From positions 1-42,357 of the forward strand of contig CAUYUJ010008094.1 of the NCBI GenBank assembly GCA_963575745.1: a DNA stretch of 42,357 nucleotides, given 5' to 3'. The notes beneath the pieces are model-generated. The model was given only the letters and a program-made list of their open reading frames with translations, ran no database searches and was not told the DNA's origin. This document shows positions 10,051 through 23,200 of the stretch, piece by piece; the stretch's first letter is position 1, and each line of letters begins with the position of its first letter. The position numbers were made by a program, and so were the translations under genes. Source of the stretch: Prorocentrum cordatum (Eukaryota; Sar; Dinophyceae; Prorocentrales; Prorocentraceae).

Positions 10051-11515
10051 CGAGCGGGTCTTGCTTCGAGGACAGAGCAAGACGGATGGCAATGGTGGCA
10101 CAGCCCCCCTCCCTCCTTATCCCCGTGAGCCCAGACACCTGGGAACGGAGCTTTTGGAGGGTTGACGGTGCTAACCCCATGCCTTCAAAACCCCACGTGG
10201 CCTGTGGGAGAAAACCAGTTTTACCTAACTTAGCAGCTTGCGGGTTTGACTTAGCAACTTGAGCAATCATGTTGCCTCTACCTCTAGCAGCCGAGAGTCG
10301 TTTCTTCATCGTGCCGACCGAACGACGAGACGACGACCCATCCACCCCAAGATCTTTGACTCGCTGCGAGGTCTGGAGCTTAATTCCCTTGGGTCTAAGA
10401 GCCTCGGCAACTCTCTCTCCGAGCTCTGGCGGGTTGGAAACGACGGTGCTTTTATGTGAAATGGCAAGACCGCTGGCGGAACATTTCGCAACTCGTGCAG
10501 AGGCCACCTGCGCTGAACGCTCCTGGACGAGACGGCTGTGCCCGAACATGCGTTGGGACATATCATCTACCCAGGTGTCCACTTGCAGCGGCCTATACTT
10601 CGCATGCAACTCATTCAGGATCTCCCACAGTGAAACTCGCGAGATGTCCACCGACTGGTTACAACCAGCAAGCAGACCGTTAAACGGGATGATGATTTCA
10701 CTCAGGCCCCCTTCGGCTCGCAACCTCCGAGGGCTAAAGTGGATCTGCATGACCAAAAAAAGTGGGCCCATAGGGTACCCCGCGATTTTGGCTAACCTGA
10801 AGATTTCACCGCACTGGAGATGACCGTAAAACTTTTCCAGGTCCCAGAGGATCTCCAACCAGGAAAAACCCTGGACACTGGCAACTTCCAGACGGAGCTG
10901 GCGCAAGAGGGCCGCTCTAAGTGGGGAACTCCTTCGCACCGCCCGATCCCAAAACTCAACCCCCTCCTCGGCCCACCTGGCGATTTCTCCTCTGCGCAGC
11001 ACCGACCAGGTCCTATATAAGGCCTGGGTCAGAGTTATGGGGCGGTCAGCTGTCTCTGACTTATAATTTAATTGGACCACATTATCCTCTACTTGCACAG
11101 GCCATTCTAAACACTGCTCGACACTCTGCAGGACATGCAGCAGCTGTTGCTGGCCTTCTTCGGGAACTTGGGCCCACCATCTGGGGTTCTGGCAATCGAG
11201 GCCCATACCTACGCTGTGCCTAAAGGCCTTGAGGCCTGCCCCGAGCTTTTCACTAGTGAGAGGGGCAGCCTCAGCAAAATCTGCCTGCGCGAGCTGCCTG
11301 AACTCGGGCCACCAGGGCTCCTCTTGAGGTCTCCCTCTAGGGCGGTCCTCGGGGTCCTTCGGGCGCCAGAACCTAGTCCAATACTCAGCTTTCGCCTCAA
11401 CTGTCTTGAGCGGTTCTCTGATGACGCGATGGCAACTGTCAAACTCTTGGGCCAGCCTGGGCTCACCCTCGTCCTCCTCCTCCTCCTCCTCCTCCTCCTC
11501 CTCCTCCTCCTCCAT
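10016..11515 (-). pseudogene. LINE-1 reverse transcriptase domain
   Basis: A 499-residue frame. After a poly-Glu start from the microsatellite, an acidic and aromatic pre-RT region leads to the RT core: ITLTQALYRTWSVLRRG, the metal-binding Asp of LWDLEKFYGHL, then VDTWVDDMS as the catalytic motif (the xDD box of LINE RTs), followed by KGIKLQTSQRVKDLGVDGS and a thumb-like region. The frame ends at 10016 because of an indel near 10050-10065; the adjacent frame continues with ADFETWVDMLPAIVV, so the stop is not genuine. The initiator ATG lies in the repeat and has no functional support. Confidence 0.85.
11468..11513. repeat. (CTC)n microsatellite at LINE-1 5' junction
   Basis: Short, nearly pure CTC run between the 5'-truncated LINE and the leader of composite element C2. 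It encodes the poly-Glu at the start of the RT frame. Confidence 0.9.
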
Positions 11516-11534
11516 TCCTTCTCCTTCTGGATTA

Positions 11535-12382
11535 CTCCTCCCTGTCGCACCCCGAGACCAGTTTTTAGGCGAGCCGGGCGTTTCGCCCGAGACTTCCTCA
11601 CCATCTATGACTCTGAAGCTTAAACCGTGACAACAGTTTCATAGATGGAGGGCGGATCGCTTTCAAACCGTGGCTCTCGCCTTAGCGCGGCGCACACTCG
11701 TCTTAAAAATTGCAAGAGCTTCACGGATTGAAAGCGGGTCGTTTTCAACATGTGGTTCTCGCCTCAGCGCCGCGCGCATTCGTCTTAAAAAATTGCAAGG
11801 GCTTCACGGATTGAGGGCGGGTCGTTTTCAACATGTGGCTCTCGCCTTAGCGCCGCGCGCATTCGGACTTTAAAATTTGCAAGAGCTTCACGGATTGAAG
11901 GCGGGTCGTTTTCAAACTGTGGCTCTCGCCTTAGCGCCGCGCACACTCGTCTTAAAACACTGCAAGAGTTTCACGGATTGAGGGCGGGTCGTTTTCAACA
12001 TGTGGCTCTCGCCTTAGCGCCGCGCGCATTCGGATTTTAAAATTTGCAAGATTTTCACGGGTTCCCGTGATCAGCGAAACAGAAATGGCGTTTTGAAGGG
12101 TTCAGGACTATGCGGGCGCAACTGTTATGTTGATTCGCTGTGTTGGAATCCCAAAAACGGCGTTCTGGCAAAACTCTGGATCATCAAGACGCAGCAGTCA
12201 GGTTGATACGTGGCGTTGAAATCCCGAGAACAATGTTTTGGCACGCTTCAGGATCTTCAAGCTGTTGTCTTCCAGCGAGGCCGTTCCCTCAATGGAAATG
12301 AACCGTTGCACGGGCCTATGAAAATGGAGCTCGCGGGAAGGTTAATTCCAACATCGTTGATGACTCTCGGGTTTCCACTGGT
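11535..12382 (+). mobile_element. Composite satellite element, copy C2
   Basis: The fullest plus-strand copy. Leader 11535-11640 (CCTGTCGCACCCCGAGACCA; AGACTTCCTCACCATC), five to six ~82-bp units 11640-12065 (adjacent starts at 11703 and 11785 give an 82-bp period), about three ~72-bp units 12070-12265, tail 12265-12382 ending near CCACTGGTCC, which runs straight into (TCC)n. It lies beyond exon 5 of the DGD gene on that gene's strand. Confidence 0.85.
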
Positions 12383-12535
12383 CCTCCTCCTCCTCCTCCT
12401 CCTCCTCCTCCTCCTCCTCCTCCTCCTCCTCCTCCCCCCTCCCTCCTTCCCTCCCTCGTTCCCCCCAAACCCTCCCTCCCCTCCTTCCCTCCCTCCATCC
12501 TTTGCCTCCCGTTCCTCCCCCCACCCCCCCTTTCC
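12383..12535. repeat. CTC/CCT-rich tract
   Basis: (TCC)n followed by imperfect CCCTCC DNA, between the C2 tail and exon 5 of the DGD gene. Confidence 0.9.
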
Positions 12536-12560
12536 CCTTCCCTCCGCCTCCCAGAAGGCG

Positions 12561-12707
12561 CCCGTCGATGCGCACGTCGCCCGCGTCGCCCAGCGCGCCG
12601 CTGCGCAGCAGGTCCAGCAGCTGCCGCCACCCCTTCGGGAACACGGCCTTGCCCAGGAAGTACACCGCCGCCTCCTCCGCGGCGCCCCGCCGCTGCTGAG
12701 CGTGCGC
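12561..12707 (-). CDS. DGD: DGD exon 5
   Basis: Encodes AHAQQRRGAAEEAAVYFLGKAVFPKGWRQL (split here: AHAQQRRG, then AAEEAAVYFLGK, then AVFPKGWRQL) and LRSGALGDAGDVRIDG, matching the YFLGKMVWAKGY region and the following short strand of the family. It joins exon 4 in phase 0. The acceptor is CGCGAG|GCG or nine bases further in at GCTCAG|CAG; the donor may be GACGG|GCGCC (GC). The next exon (GDGEDS region) was not found to the left. Confidence 0.85.
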
Positions 12708-15700
12708 CTCGCGAGGACGGCTAGAGGGGGACGAGGAGGCGCGTTTGGTCCAGAGGAGGAGGAGGAGGAGGAGGAGGAGGATAATGGAGCAGGAGCAGAA
12801 GGAAGGAGCAGGAGGAGGAGGAGGAGGAAGAGGAGCGGGAACGCAACGAACGGATGTCACCCCGACCAAATTTGACACCCTGACCGACCCAACGCCCAAC
12901 CGATGCAAGTCCCACCAGCCCGCTGGACGTAGGCGGCTTACGGGGCCACTTACTCCAACTTTCAACAATAGCCCATCACCCGACCATCCTCCCTGGGCGT
13001 CGCCGCACCACCGTGCATTTTGCAGGACTGCCTGGGAAGCTTCCTGTCTTCAAATCAGGGACCCCCCCACATCCCGGCCGCATGCATCGCCCCCCCCACG
13101 CCCCTTTCCTGAGGCCGAGGTCCCTCGTGCAACAACGATGAGCCCGCGCTCCCGAGGCCCCGGTCCTCGTCCAAAACGGCACCGGTGCGGCCCGCAGCGC
13201 GCTGGACCCGCCGATTGCGGTGTTCCAGCACCCGCCCAGTCCCTCCGCCCATGCGGAGGTGACCGAAGCCTGGAGCTCGGAGCCCGAGACCAGACCTTCT
13301 GCGGCAAGGGGCAGCATGTCGGTGATCCGCTCGCCTTCCGCCGCTTCGGGGAATGCCGCCCCGATGGCGCCGAGGCACTACGTTGGCCAGGATCCTTAGC
13401 GCTCGCATTCTGTTGCTCCCATCGCGCATAAGGACCAGATCCCATAAATCATGCCGTTCGAGCACCCAGGGCATTATCGAAGCAGTACCGAACGAGTATC
13501 GCCTCCCAGGGCCCGACACGTGAAACACCCTCCAGTTTCGGCACTCTCTTGGTGCTCGAAGTTCTTCCTGGTGATCCAGGCAAAAGCAGGTTGGAACACC
13601 CTAACGCCCGCAGGTTGCAGCGAGTTGAGGAGCCCCAGGTGGCCTGACTGGTGACTGCGGCGGCCGTTGCACATCATTGGGACCCAAGCCGGGCCGCGAG
13701 GACGCGCCGGCCCGCGCGCTCCCCCGGCGCGCCCAGCGACGCCGCATCGGGCGCCGCGTTGTTGGCGTGCTGCGCTCCACTCCTCGATGCTCTCGTCGGG
13801 GCCCCGCCCGTTGACAAGCGCGCCCGCGCCCTCGGCGGCGCGGCCGCCTCCCCGGAGGCCAGCCCCAGACATGCGACGTCCTGATTTTTCCAGGACGGCG
13901 TCCCCAGAAGTCCCGACCCTTTCCCCAGGACCGGGTTTTCGTCCCGAGTCGTTTTTTTGACAGTTCCGAGGCCCGGCGAGGGCCCCCCGGGGCCGAAAAT
14001 AGCGAAAAACCTCCCGTCCTGATTTTTTTACGACGCCATCATGTCTGGGGCTGCTGCGCGCGCCGCCGCCGCGCGGCTGCGCCTCGGCCTCGGAGGCGAA
14101 GCGCCCCGCGCTGCCGCCGCCGGGCGCCCGCCGCGCCCCGCCGCCCCGCAGCCGGGGGGCCCTCGCGGACCCGCGGCGCCCGGAACGACGAGCGGCCTGC
14201 CGCCCGGCCGGCGCGCCGCCCGAGCGCAGCCAAGCCCTCCCAGCCATTCGCGTCGATTGGGCGTGGCTTAACCCAGACCCCCTCGAGCAATGAAGAAATC
14301 ATGACGGTTTTTTTTTTTCCCCCTAATTTTCGGCCTCGGGGGGCCCTCACCGGGCCTCGGGAGCGTCAAAAAACGACTCAGGACGAAAAACCGGCCCCGG
14401 GGAAAGGGTCTGGACTTCCATGGGACGCCGTCCTGAAAAATCACGACGTCGCATGTCTGGGTAATGGGGGGGGGTCACAAATGGGGGGGTCAGAAAAGGC
14501 CCCCTTTCGTGCCGGGCCCCTCCAGAGCCCCAAGGGGGCTCATTGAGGCACCGTTTGGGTGCCTTTTCGAACCGCCCTCGCCACCCCCCCATGCATGGCC
14601 CCCCCGCGGCGCCCAAGTCGAGGATCGCGCCTTCGCGCCGGCTGGCCCGCGCCGCGCGCCGTCACCTAACGCGCCGCTCACCAGCGCCAGCGCGGCGTGC
14701 AGGGAGATGGCCAGCAACCCCCTGCGCGGGGGCAGGGCCAGCCCACTCCGCGATGGGTCGGCGACCATCGCCGCCCTTCTTGCTCTGCCGTTGCGCTTCG
14801 GGGCTCGGCATGCATGCAATCGGTTGTCTTGTCCTTGCCAGCGCGCCCAGTATCCAATGTCTGGCGAGCCCGCCTGCAGGTGTCGGAGGCGGCGCCGCCG
14901 ATGAGATGGCGTCGACGTCGGCGCCGGCCCCCCTGCGAGCAGGAGCGCAAATGCATCTGACAGGGGGGGCCGAAGAACAGCGGCTCGCCTCCTCGCACGA
15001 TGCGGTCGCAGTCGTCGACGGCCTCGGTGATGTCGTCGATTTTGGGAGGCAGCCTGCTGTCGTTCACACGCACCTCCACCGCCAGTGTCTCGCAGTCCTT
15101 CTCGCGTGCGAGCGCCCCTCCTTTCTGCGGTGGTAGCGCCGGGGCTTCTTTGCGCTCGGATGCCGACGGTATCGCATCAGGAAATGTTTAGTAGATTATT
15201 CTCTTTGCCTCCACGCCGTTAGCAACCAGCAGGCGACATATTCTCCACTCATGTGATGCTTCTCCCCTCTGTGATGCCTCGTGAACTTCCTCGCTTAGTT
15301 GTCGCTCTCGCTCAACATGTACTCTCCTCATATTGTAACATGTCGCAATGCGCTGTTCATGTCGTAGTGCGTTGTTCACGTCGCCCGTCATCGCAGCATT
15401 TGCCTGCCATATGTCCCTGAGTGCTGTCGTGATGTCATCCTTCATCTCCAGGGCGCCTGGTACTCGATGGGCATCGCGTTGTCGGTCGCCTCGAAGTGTT
15501 TCATGTCCGCGCCCTGCAATACGCTCACCAGCATTCTCCATCCGCCGTCCATGTCCGAATTCTTCGTGGAGTATGTGCCCACGTCGGGGCTTCCTGTCAT
15601 CAATGATATGATGTAGCTGTTGTTCGACCTCTTGCCTGAACCGGGGAGCCGCGTGCTCGCTGCTCAGCGCCGCTGCCAAGCCAAAGACGCCCCGCCTGTG

Positions 15701-18700
15701 TCCGTCATCGTTCGTAGCGTGGTCCAGCTGTACCATGATCTCAAAATAGTATGCGATATGGTCTCGAGGCCTTTTGCCTGGGGTCGCCTGCAGCCTCTTG
15801 CTCGATTGCGTGAACCTTGCGACTCTGTCCGCGCGCTCGTAGACGATGCACACGTGGTCGATCCAACGGACCTGCTCTTTGTATCGCCGTGGTAACCGGG
15901 GCCCACGGGGTGGGCTGCGTTCGTGTCCGTCAGCGAGTGGTTCTCGCATAGCTGTCTTACCGCCCTGCCAGTGTAATGCTCATCTGTCCTTCTGTAATTT
16001 CCCACAACGGTCGACTCGCTGGGTTGTAGAACTGCACGGCTTGAGCTGCTCGGTTACCAGATGCGGCCCTCCTCGCCTTCGTGCTCAATCGGCGCCCGCG
16101 CGATGTCGCAAGCAAGAAATCGTTGGGAGCGTTTGTTTCACGTTTGGGGGTGTCGTGCGATTCAGACGTTGTGATAGTTGCCCTCCATCACGCTGTAGTC
16201 CGATACCGTCGTTGGCGTCCATGGCGGTAGCGGGGTGATGGGCATCGACCTGGCGAGGGTGCTGCTCAGGACCTGGGCCGTCAATATCATGATGTTGTCG
16301 GTCGTGTAATTACTCGATGCGTCCCACCTCGCGTGGGCCTGTTGATCTTGGGCAGCAGTAGAATGCGATGAAGGTGAGATCGAAGTTGCGACATCAGAGT
16401 CGAAAAGCCGCGAACCGACCACGAAGATCTGGCGTTCCACTCCACATTCGTACTCTGCTCTTTGTCCTGATGGTGTTCTCGCGCAGCAGGATCGTGACCC
16501 CGCACGACTCACTGGACGACTCGCTCTTGCGGATTTGGCCGAAGTGGGCCGCTCTGAACCTTGTGATGGGCTGCGCGCGTGCCACACCGCCGATCCACGC
16601 TGCGCCCGGGAAGCCGCACAGGATACTAGGACGTCTGCGTTCTTGAACTCTTCTGGCTATCTCCAGCCGTCTGTCCTCCGTGTGGCATGCGAGAGGAGGG
16701 GGAGGAAGAGGAGGAGGAGGAGGAGGAGGAGGAGGTGAAGGAGGAACAGCAGGAGCAGGATGAGGAGGAGGAGGAGGAGAAAAAGGAGGAGGAAACGATG
16801 AGGGGGATAAGGAGGGAGAGGGTGGAGGGTAGAGTGGGGAGGGAGCAGGCCGTGGAGAACGGGATAATGCTGCTGATGATGGTGATGGTGACGCTGATGG
16901 TGATGATGATGATGACGACGGCGACGATGATGATGCTGATGATGTTGATGCTGGCGATGCTGAGGCTGCTGTCGGTTGATGATGGTGACGATGCTGATGA
17001 TGATGTTGGTGGTGATGGTGGCGGTGTTGCTGCTGCTGCTGCTATTGCTGATGGCGATGCTGATGCTGCTGATGATGATGCTGATGATGCTGCTGATGAT
17101 GATTATTGATTATCGTGACGATAGTGGTGACCATGACCATAATGATGATGCTTATGGTGCTGAGGATGAGAAGGAGGAGGAGGAGGAGGAGGAGGAGGAG
17201 GAGGAGGAGGAGGAGGGGGGGAGGAGGGAGGGGGAGGAGGAGGAGGCGGAGCCTTGCTGCCGATCCTGAGGAACTCGTCGCGCACGCCGTGCACGTTGCA
17301 GGTCACCTCGTTCGGCAGCGACACGCCCGCCGCGGAGAGCTTGATCGTGACGTCGCAGTACGCGCTGCAGACCAGGGAGGTGAAGCTGAAGAAGATGCTG
17401 TCCCGCACCGTGGGGGCGCCCAGGAACCCGTCGTAGCCCATGGCCGCGAGGTACACCCGGTAGTTCGTGTGCACTATGCCCACCTTGGCTGGCCAAGGGC
17501 GAGGGAGGAGGAGGAGGAGGAGGAGGAGGAGGAGGCGGAAGGAAGGAATGGAAGGAGGGAGGGGGCGGCCTGGGAGAGGGAGGAGGACGGAGGGGGTGGA
17601 GGAGGGAGTGGGAGTGAGGGGGGGGAGGGAGTGTACGTAGACGGATGGGGACGGGGGAGTAGGAGGAAGAGGAGGCAGGGAGCGAACTAAGCAATGTTTG
17701 CCGTTATCGCGTTTGCTCCCAACCTTCCTGTGGTGGTGGATATTCTTTTGAATCAGTAGCGACACGCGTCTCTTCTCTTCCTTCCGTCCTTTCCTCCCTC
17801 CCTCCCTCCGTCCTTCCTTCAATCCTTCTCCTCCTCCATCTCTTCTTCTTCCTCCTCCTCCTCCTCCTCTTCCACCCCTCCTCCTACTCCTCCTCTTTCT
17901 CCTCGTCCTCCTCCTCCTCCTCCTCCTCCTCTTCCTCCTCCTCCTCCTCCTCCTCTGGCCCGCAAGCGGCCACCACGAGATCCCAACGAATATCCAATAG
18001 GCTTCATGCCCACAACACAGGCACAGTGGCGGGATGGGCCGAAGGTCATTCGACAGCCCTCGCCTTAGCGCCTCGCACATTCGTGTTAAAGTTTGCAGCA
18101 GGTTCACGGATGGAGAGCGGATCGTCTTCAGAATGTGTCTCTCGCCATGGCGCCGAGCACATTCGCTTTAAAAGCTTGTAGCGGTTTCACGGATTCGTAT
18201 TGCTGAAATCCCGAAAACTGCGTTCCAACACGAATACTATGGCCTGGACGCAACACTCACATGTATTCGTGGCGTTGAAGTCCCATGAACTGGGCTCTGG
18301 CACGATTAAGGACTGTCAAGACGCAACAGTAATGTTGTTCCGCAGCGCTGCAGGCCCAGGAATGGCGTCTTGGCATGATTGAATGCTTTCGGACGTTTGT
18401 CTCCGAATCGGCCACTTGCAGCAATGACGACACGTTCTTGTATGGGGCCTATGAAGAGGGAACTTGGAGAGAGTTTTTGTTTTGCAATACCGATGATGCG
18501 TCTTGAGTTTACACTGGTCCTTCTCTCCTCCTCCCCGCTCTTTCCGATCCACTCCGCTTAGTTATCAGTTCTCAAGTGCATCCTGGCTCTCATACAAACA
18601 CAAGACCGAGAACACTCCTCCCTGTTCCTCCCCGCTCTTCCCCGCCTCTCTCCGCTTCTCCCCGCTCCCCCCCGCTCCAGCTCCTCCAGGTCCTCCAGGT

Positions 18701-20176
18701 CCTCCAGGTCCTCCAGGTCCTCCAGGTCCTCCAGGTCCTCCAGGTCCTCCAGGTCCTCCAGGTCCTCCAGCTCCCCCTCCTCCTCCTCCTCCTCCTCCCC
18801 CTCCTCCTCCTCCTCCTCCTCCTCCTCCTCCTCCCCCTCCTCCTCCTCCACCTCCCTCCTCCTCCTCCTCCACCTCCTCCCCCTCCACTCCTCTCCCTCC
18901 TCCTCCTGCTCCTCCTCCTACCTCCTCCTCCTCCTTCTTCTCTCCTCTCCTCCTCCTCCTCCTCCTCCTCCTCCCCCTCCCCCTCCTCCTCCCCCCCCCC
19001 TCCTCCTCCTCCTCCTCCTCCTTCTCCTCCTCCCCCTCCTCGCTCCAATTCCTCGTTCCAGATCCTCGCTCCTTCCCGCTCCGAACCGCTCCTCCATCTC
19101 CTCCTCCCTCTTGGAGTCGTGCCCCCCCCTGGAGTCGTGCCCTGGTCCCGGGCTGGCCACCACGTGCTTGAAGAGCTCTGGCCACCTCTGCCCGTTGTGG
19201 TACCAACAGAGGTGCTCCGGCTCCTGCCCCCCCGGGGGCGGCGGGAGGACCAGAACGCAGGGGAGCAGGGCGCGGGCGCAGCGGGCCAGAAGGCGCAGGA
19301 GCGCCGGGGGGGGCAGGGCGCAGAAAGAGGAGGGGAGGGGGAGGGGGAGGGGGAGGGGAGGGGAGGGGGAGGGGGAGGGGAGGGAGGAAGGGGAGGAGAG
19401 GAGGAGGAAGGAGGAGGAGGAGGAGGAGGGGGCGCCTGACGCTACGAGCCTTGTCCTCGCGGCTTGCCTAAGAAAAGGAGGGGGTGGCGGGGAGGGGCAT
19501 GAGGAGGGGGGGGTGCCCGAGGAGGAGGGGGCGGTGGCGGAGGAGGATGAGGAGGAAGAAGAGAAGGAGGCCAGGGGCGGGGGGGGAGAGGGAGAGGACG
19601 ACGAGGACGGTGGAGGAGATGACTGCATCAGCGAGGACGATAGAGGAGGAGAAGGATGAGGATAAGGAGGAGGAGGAGGGCGGAGGACAGTGGAGAGAGA
19701 GGGTACGAGGAGGAGGAGGAGGAGGAGGAGAGGAGGAGGAGGAGGAAAGCGACGATGTATCAACAGCAGGCTCCTCCAGGATGAGCACGTCTCGCGGCGT
19801 ATCCGGCGCCTGCGGCAGCCCCAGCGACCGGCGCGCCGCTGCTCTGGCCCCCTACCTTTCTGACGCCCCCTCCTCCGCCGCCGTCCAGACCCGCACCTCA
19901 TGCCTCCTCCCTCCCCTTCTTCGTCATCACCCTGTCCCTCGTTCTCCTCTTCGCTCTCCTCCTCGTTCTCCTCCTCCTCCTCCTCCTCCTCCTCCTCTCC
20001 TCCTCCTCCCTCCCTCCCCCTCCTCCTCCCTCCTCCCTCCTCCCTCCTCCCCCCTCCTCCTCCTCCTCTCCTCCTCCTCCTCCTCCTCCTCCTCCTCCTC
20101 CTCCTCCTCCTCCTCCTCCTCCTCCTCTCTCCATCATCGCCACCCTGCCTCCTCGTTCTCGTCAAGTCGCTTGCAC

Positions 20177-20216
<40 letters not shown>

Positions 20217-23200
20217 ATATAGATGTGTATCTATTTGAATTTGTGTGTGTATATACACACATACATACATATGTATATATATATATATATATACATATCC
20301 CTCAACGCCCACCTCTCGTCTCAGGGAGGGAGTTGCATGACGGCCAGCGTGGCTGCCTACATTGCTCCAGCCAACGGTCGTCCCACGGCAGCACAGGCGG
20401 CCTACGCCGGGCGGCTTGGTCAGCGTCCCGCCGCAGGGCGTTGGCAGCGACTGCCGAGGAGGGGGCCCCGTATCGGTCCTGAGTAAGTTCTCGCGGCTTT
20501 TGCCTTTTGCGGAGGGGCACTCTGGAGAAGGACGAGGAGGAGGAGGAGGAGGAGGAGGAGGAGGAGGAGGAGGAGGAGGAGCATAAGGAAGAGGAGGGGC
20601 AGTGCAAACCCAGGACTCACCAACGATGTTGCAGCAAACCCTTCCTCCGAATTCCCTCTTCATAGGCTCCTATAACAATCCATCTTCACAGCGGGAAGAG
20701 CCCCGTTGGAAGACAACCTTCTGAACATCTTCAACCGTGCCAAAGCACCATTCCTGGGATTTCAACGCCGCGAATCAAGGTTATTGTCGCGACCTGACGA
20801 TCCGAAATCGTGCCAGAACATCATTTCTGAGATGTCAACACCGCGAATCAACGTGACTGTCGTGACCTGACAACCCTAAACCGTGCCAAAACACTATTTC
20901 TGGGACGTCAACCACGGAAAAACAACTTCAAACAGTTGTAAACTGTTAAGACGAATGTGCGCGGCGCGGAAGCGAGAACCACCTCTTGAAAAAGAACCGC
21001 CCTCCATCATTAAACATCTTGCAAACTTTTAAAGCGAATGTGCCCGCCGCTAAGGCGAACACCACATTGTGAAAATGACACACGCACACACACCACCCGT
21101 GAAACACTAGCCCACTTTGAACACGAATGCGTGCGGCGCTGAAGCGAGAACTACATTTTGAAACTCACCCGCCCTCCACCCGCGAAATGTTTGCAAATCC
21201 TCAGCTTCAAAATCATAACTAGTGCGGAAATGTCATCAAGCGAGACTCCCGGCCCACCCTAAGAACCCGTCTCGGGTGCGACAGGGGAAGTTTGTTTATA
21301 AGGAAGACGGATGGAGAAGGAGGGGCAAGAGGAGGAGGAGGAGGAGGAGGCGAAGCGGGAGGAATACGAGGATGAGGAGGACCAATGAAAACGCAAGAGT
21401 CATCGAATATGTTGCAATAACAAATCCCTTCGAATTCCATCTTCATGTGCTCCCATAAAGTTCTATCTCCACTGCGGGAAGAGCCCCGTTGGAATACACT
21501 CGTCCGAAATCTCCAGCCGTGCCAAAACACAATTCCTGGGACTTCAACGCTGTGAAATAGCGCAGTGTTCCGACGGGGTGATCTTAAATCGTGCCAGGAA
21601 ACCATTTCTGGGACGTCAACACAGCAAAGTAACGTGACTGTTGCGCCCTGACAGCCCTAAATCGTGCCAGAAAGATATTCCTTGGACGTCAGCCGTGAGA
21701 ATCCTTGAAACTGTTGTGAACTGTTCAAACGAGCGTGCGCTGAGCTGGGGCGAGAACCGCATGTTGAAAAATAACCGTCCTCCATCCGTGAAGCTCGTGC
21801 GAACTTGAATGTGAGTGTGCGCGGCACGAAAGCAAAAACCCCACTGTGAAAGGGACCCGCTCTCCAACCGCGAAGCTTGTGCAAACTTCCAGGACGAATG
21901 CGCGTGGCGCTGCGGTGAGAAACACATGTTGAAAACGATCCGCCCTTCATCTGGAAAACTGCTGCAAACTTCCACGACACATGTGCGTGGCGCTACGGCG
22001 AGAAGCACATTCTGAAAACGACCCGCCCTCCATCCGCGAAGCTCTTGCAAACTTCCAAGGCGAGTGAGCTTGGCGCCACGGCGAGAAACACACTCTGAAA
22101 ACGACCCGCCCTCCATCCGCGAAAGCGAAAGCTTTCTCAGTCGGCGTTTCGACACTGGGCTTAAGTCGGGCGTGTCCCCCTACAGGGGGATGTCCGACGA
22201 AAAGTAAAAGACACCCCAAACATAATCCAGAAATAATCCCAAAACAGCCTGGGGACTATTCTTTGCGCATTTCTGGACCTTTCTGGGGGTACTTTTGGGG
22301 TATGCTTTACTTGTTGTCGAAAATCCCCCCTGTAGGGGGACACGCCCGACTGAACACTGGGCGGAAGGAGGGGGGGCGGGGAGGGGCCGGCTCCGGACCT
22401 CCGCAGCACGGCGCGGCTTGCCGCGGTGCGTCCTGCGGGGGGGAGGCTCCGCCTGCTCGAGACCGGCGCCGAGAACAGCCCAGATCTACACTTTCTGTCG
22501 GGCGTGTCCCCCTACAGAGGGATTTTCGACGAAAAAGGAAAAATACCCCACAAATGCCCCAAAGAGATCCAAAAATACTCGAAAAATAGTCCCCGGGCCA
22601 TTTTTGGAGTATTTCTTGACTATTTTGGAGGTAACTTCTATTTTTCGTCGAAAATCCCCCTGTAGGGGGACAGGCCCGACTTAAATCTACACCAGGGGGG
22701 GGGGGGGGCGTGCGAGGGTCCGCGCCCATCGGCGAGATCAGGAATGACAGAGGTGACTACCTACCAGACCACCCCAACCCAACCCGAAGACCCCAATTTC
22801 GGGTTGGGGGGGGGTACGGGCTCCATACGTGTTTTTTCGATGTTCCCCGACCCCCCCCCCAAATGGAAATGGAGGGCAAATTGAGGCCTTCGGGTTGGGT
22901 TGGATGGTTTGGTGGGTGGTGAAGAGGAAGAGAAAACACGGCATGAACATAAACCTTCAGCGCTCCGTGCGGATTTCTTGGATCTGCGTTGGACTCCTCT
23001 CCCTGGCGCGCTCGGGAGAGGAGTCCAACGGCGAAATCATGAATAACAGAAGCAAAGAAAAAAGCGGCATGAACATAAACTTTCAGCGTCCCGTGCGGCT
23101 TTCTTGGATCTGCGCTGGGCTCCTCTCCCTGGCGCGCGGAGCGCGCCAGGGGCGGCGTCGAAGGCGCCGCCAGGAAGGCCCAGCGAAGATCCAAGAAATC

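Larger units (their letters stand above)
7930..11515 (-). mobile_element. LINE-type non-LTR retrotransposon, 5'-truncated (LINE-1 of this window)
   Basis: The minus-strand order is reverse transcriptase (11515-10016), linker plus Cys/His knuckle (about 10050-9023), RNase H (9041-8103), then about 170 bp of 3' UTR to a CTC tract. No endonuclease is present at the 5' end, which stops in a (GAG)n run, so the element is 5'-truncated. RNase H is typical of I/R1-like clades. At least three frameshifts make it a pseudo-element. CTC/GAG microsatellite flanks it on both sides. Confidence 0.85.

Noticed and set aside
6480-12065. CRISPR-like array
   Set aside because: The ~82- and ~72-bp units are directly adjacent with no unique spacers, and the setting is eukaryotic.
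13474-14247. 257-residue minus-strand frame
   Set aside because: It crosses a MITE and GC-rich spacer, is Arg/Gly/Ala-rich, and has no recognisable domain.
18503-20663. Collagen-like Gly-Pro-Pro and Leu-Glu-Asp frames
   Set aside because: They follow the 9-bp minisatellite and CTC repeats on both strands. The only real coding here is the short DGD exons 2 and 3.
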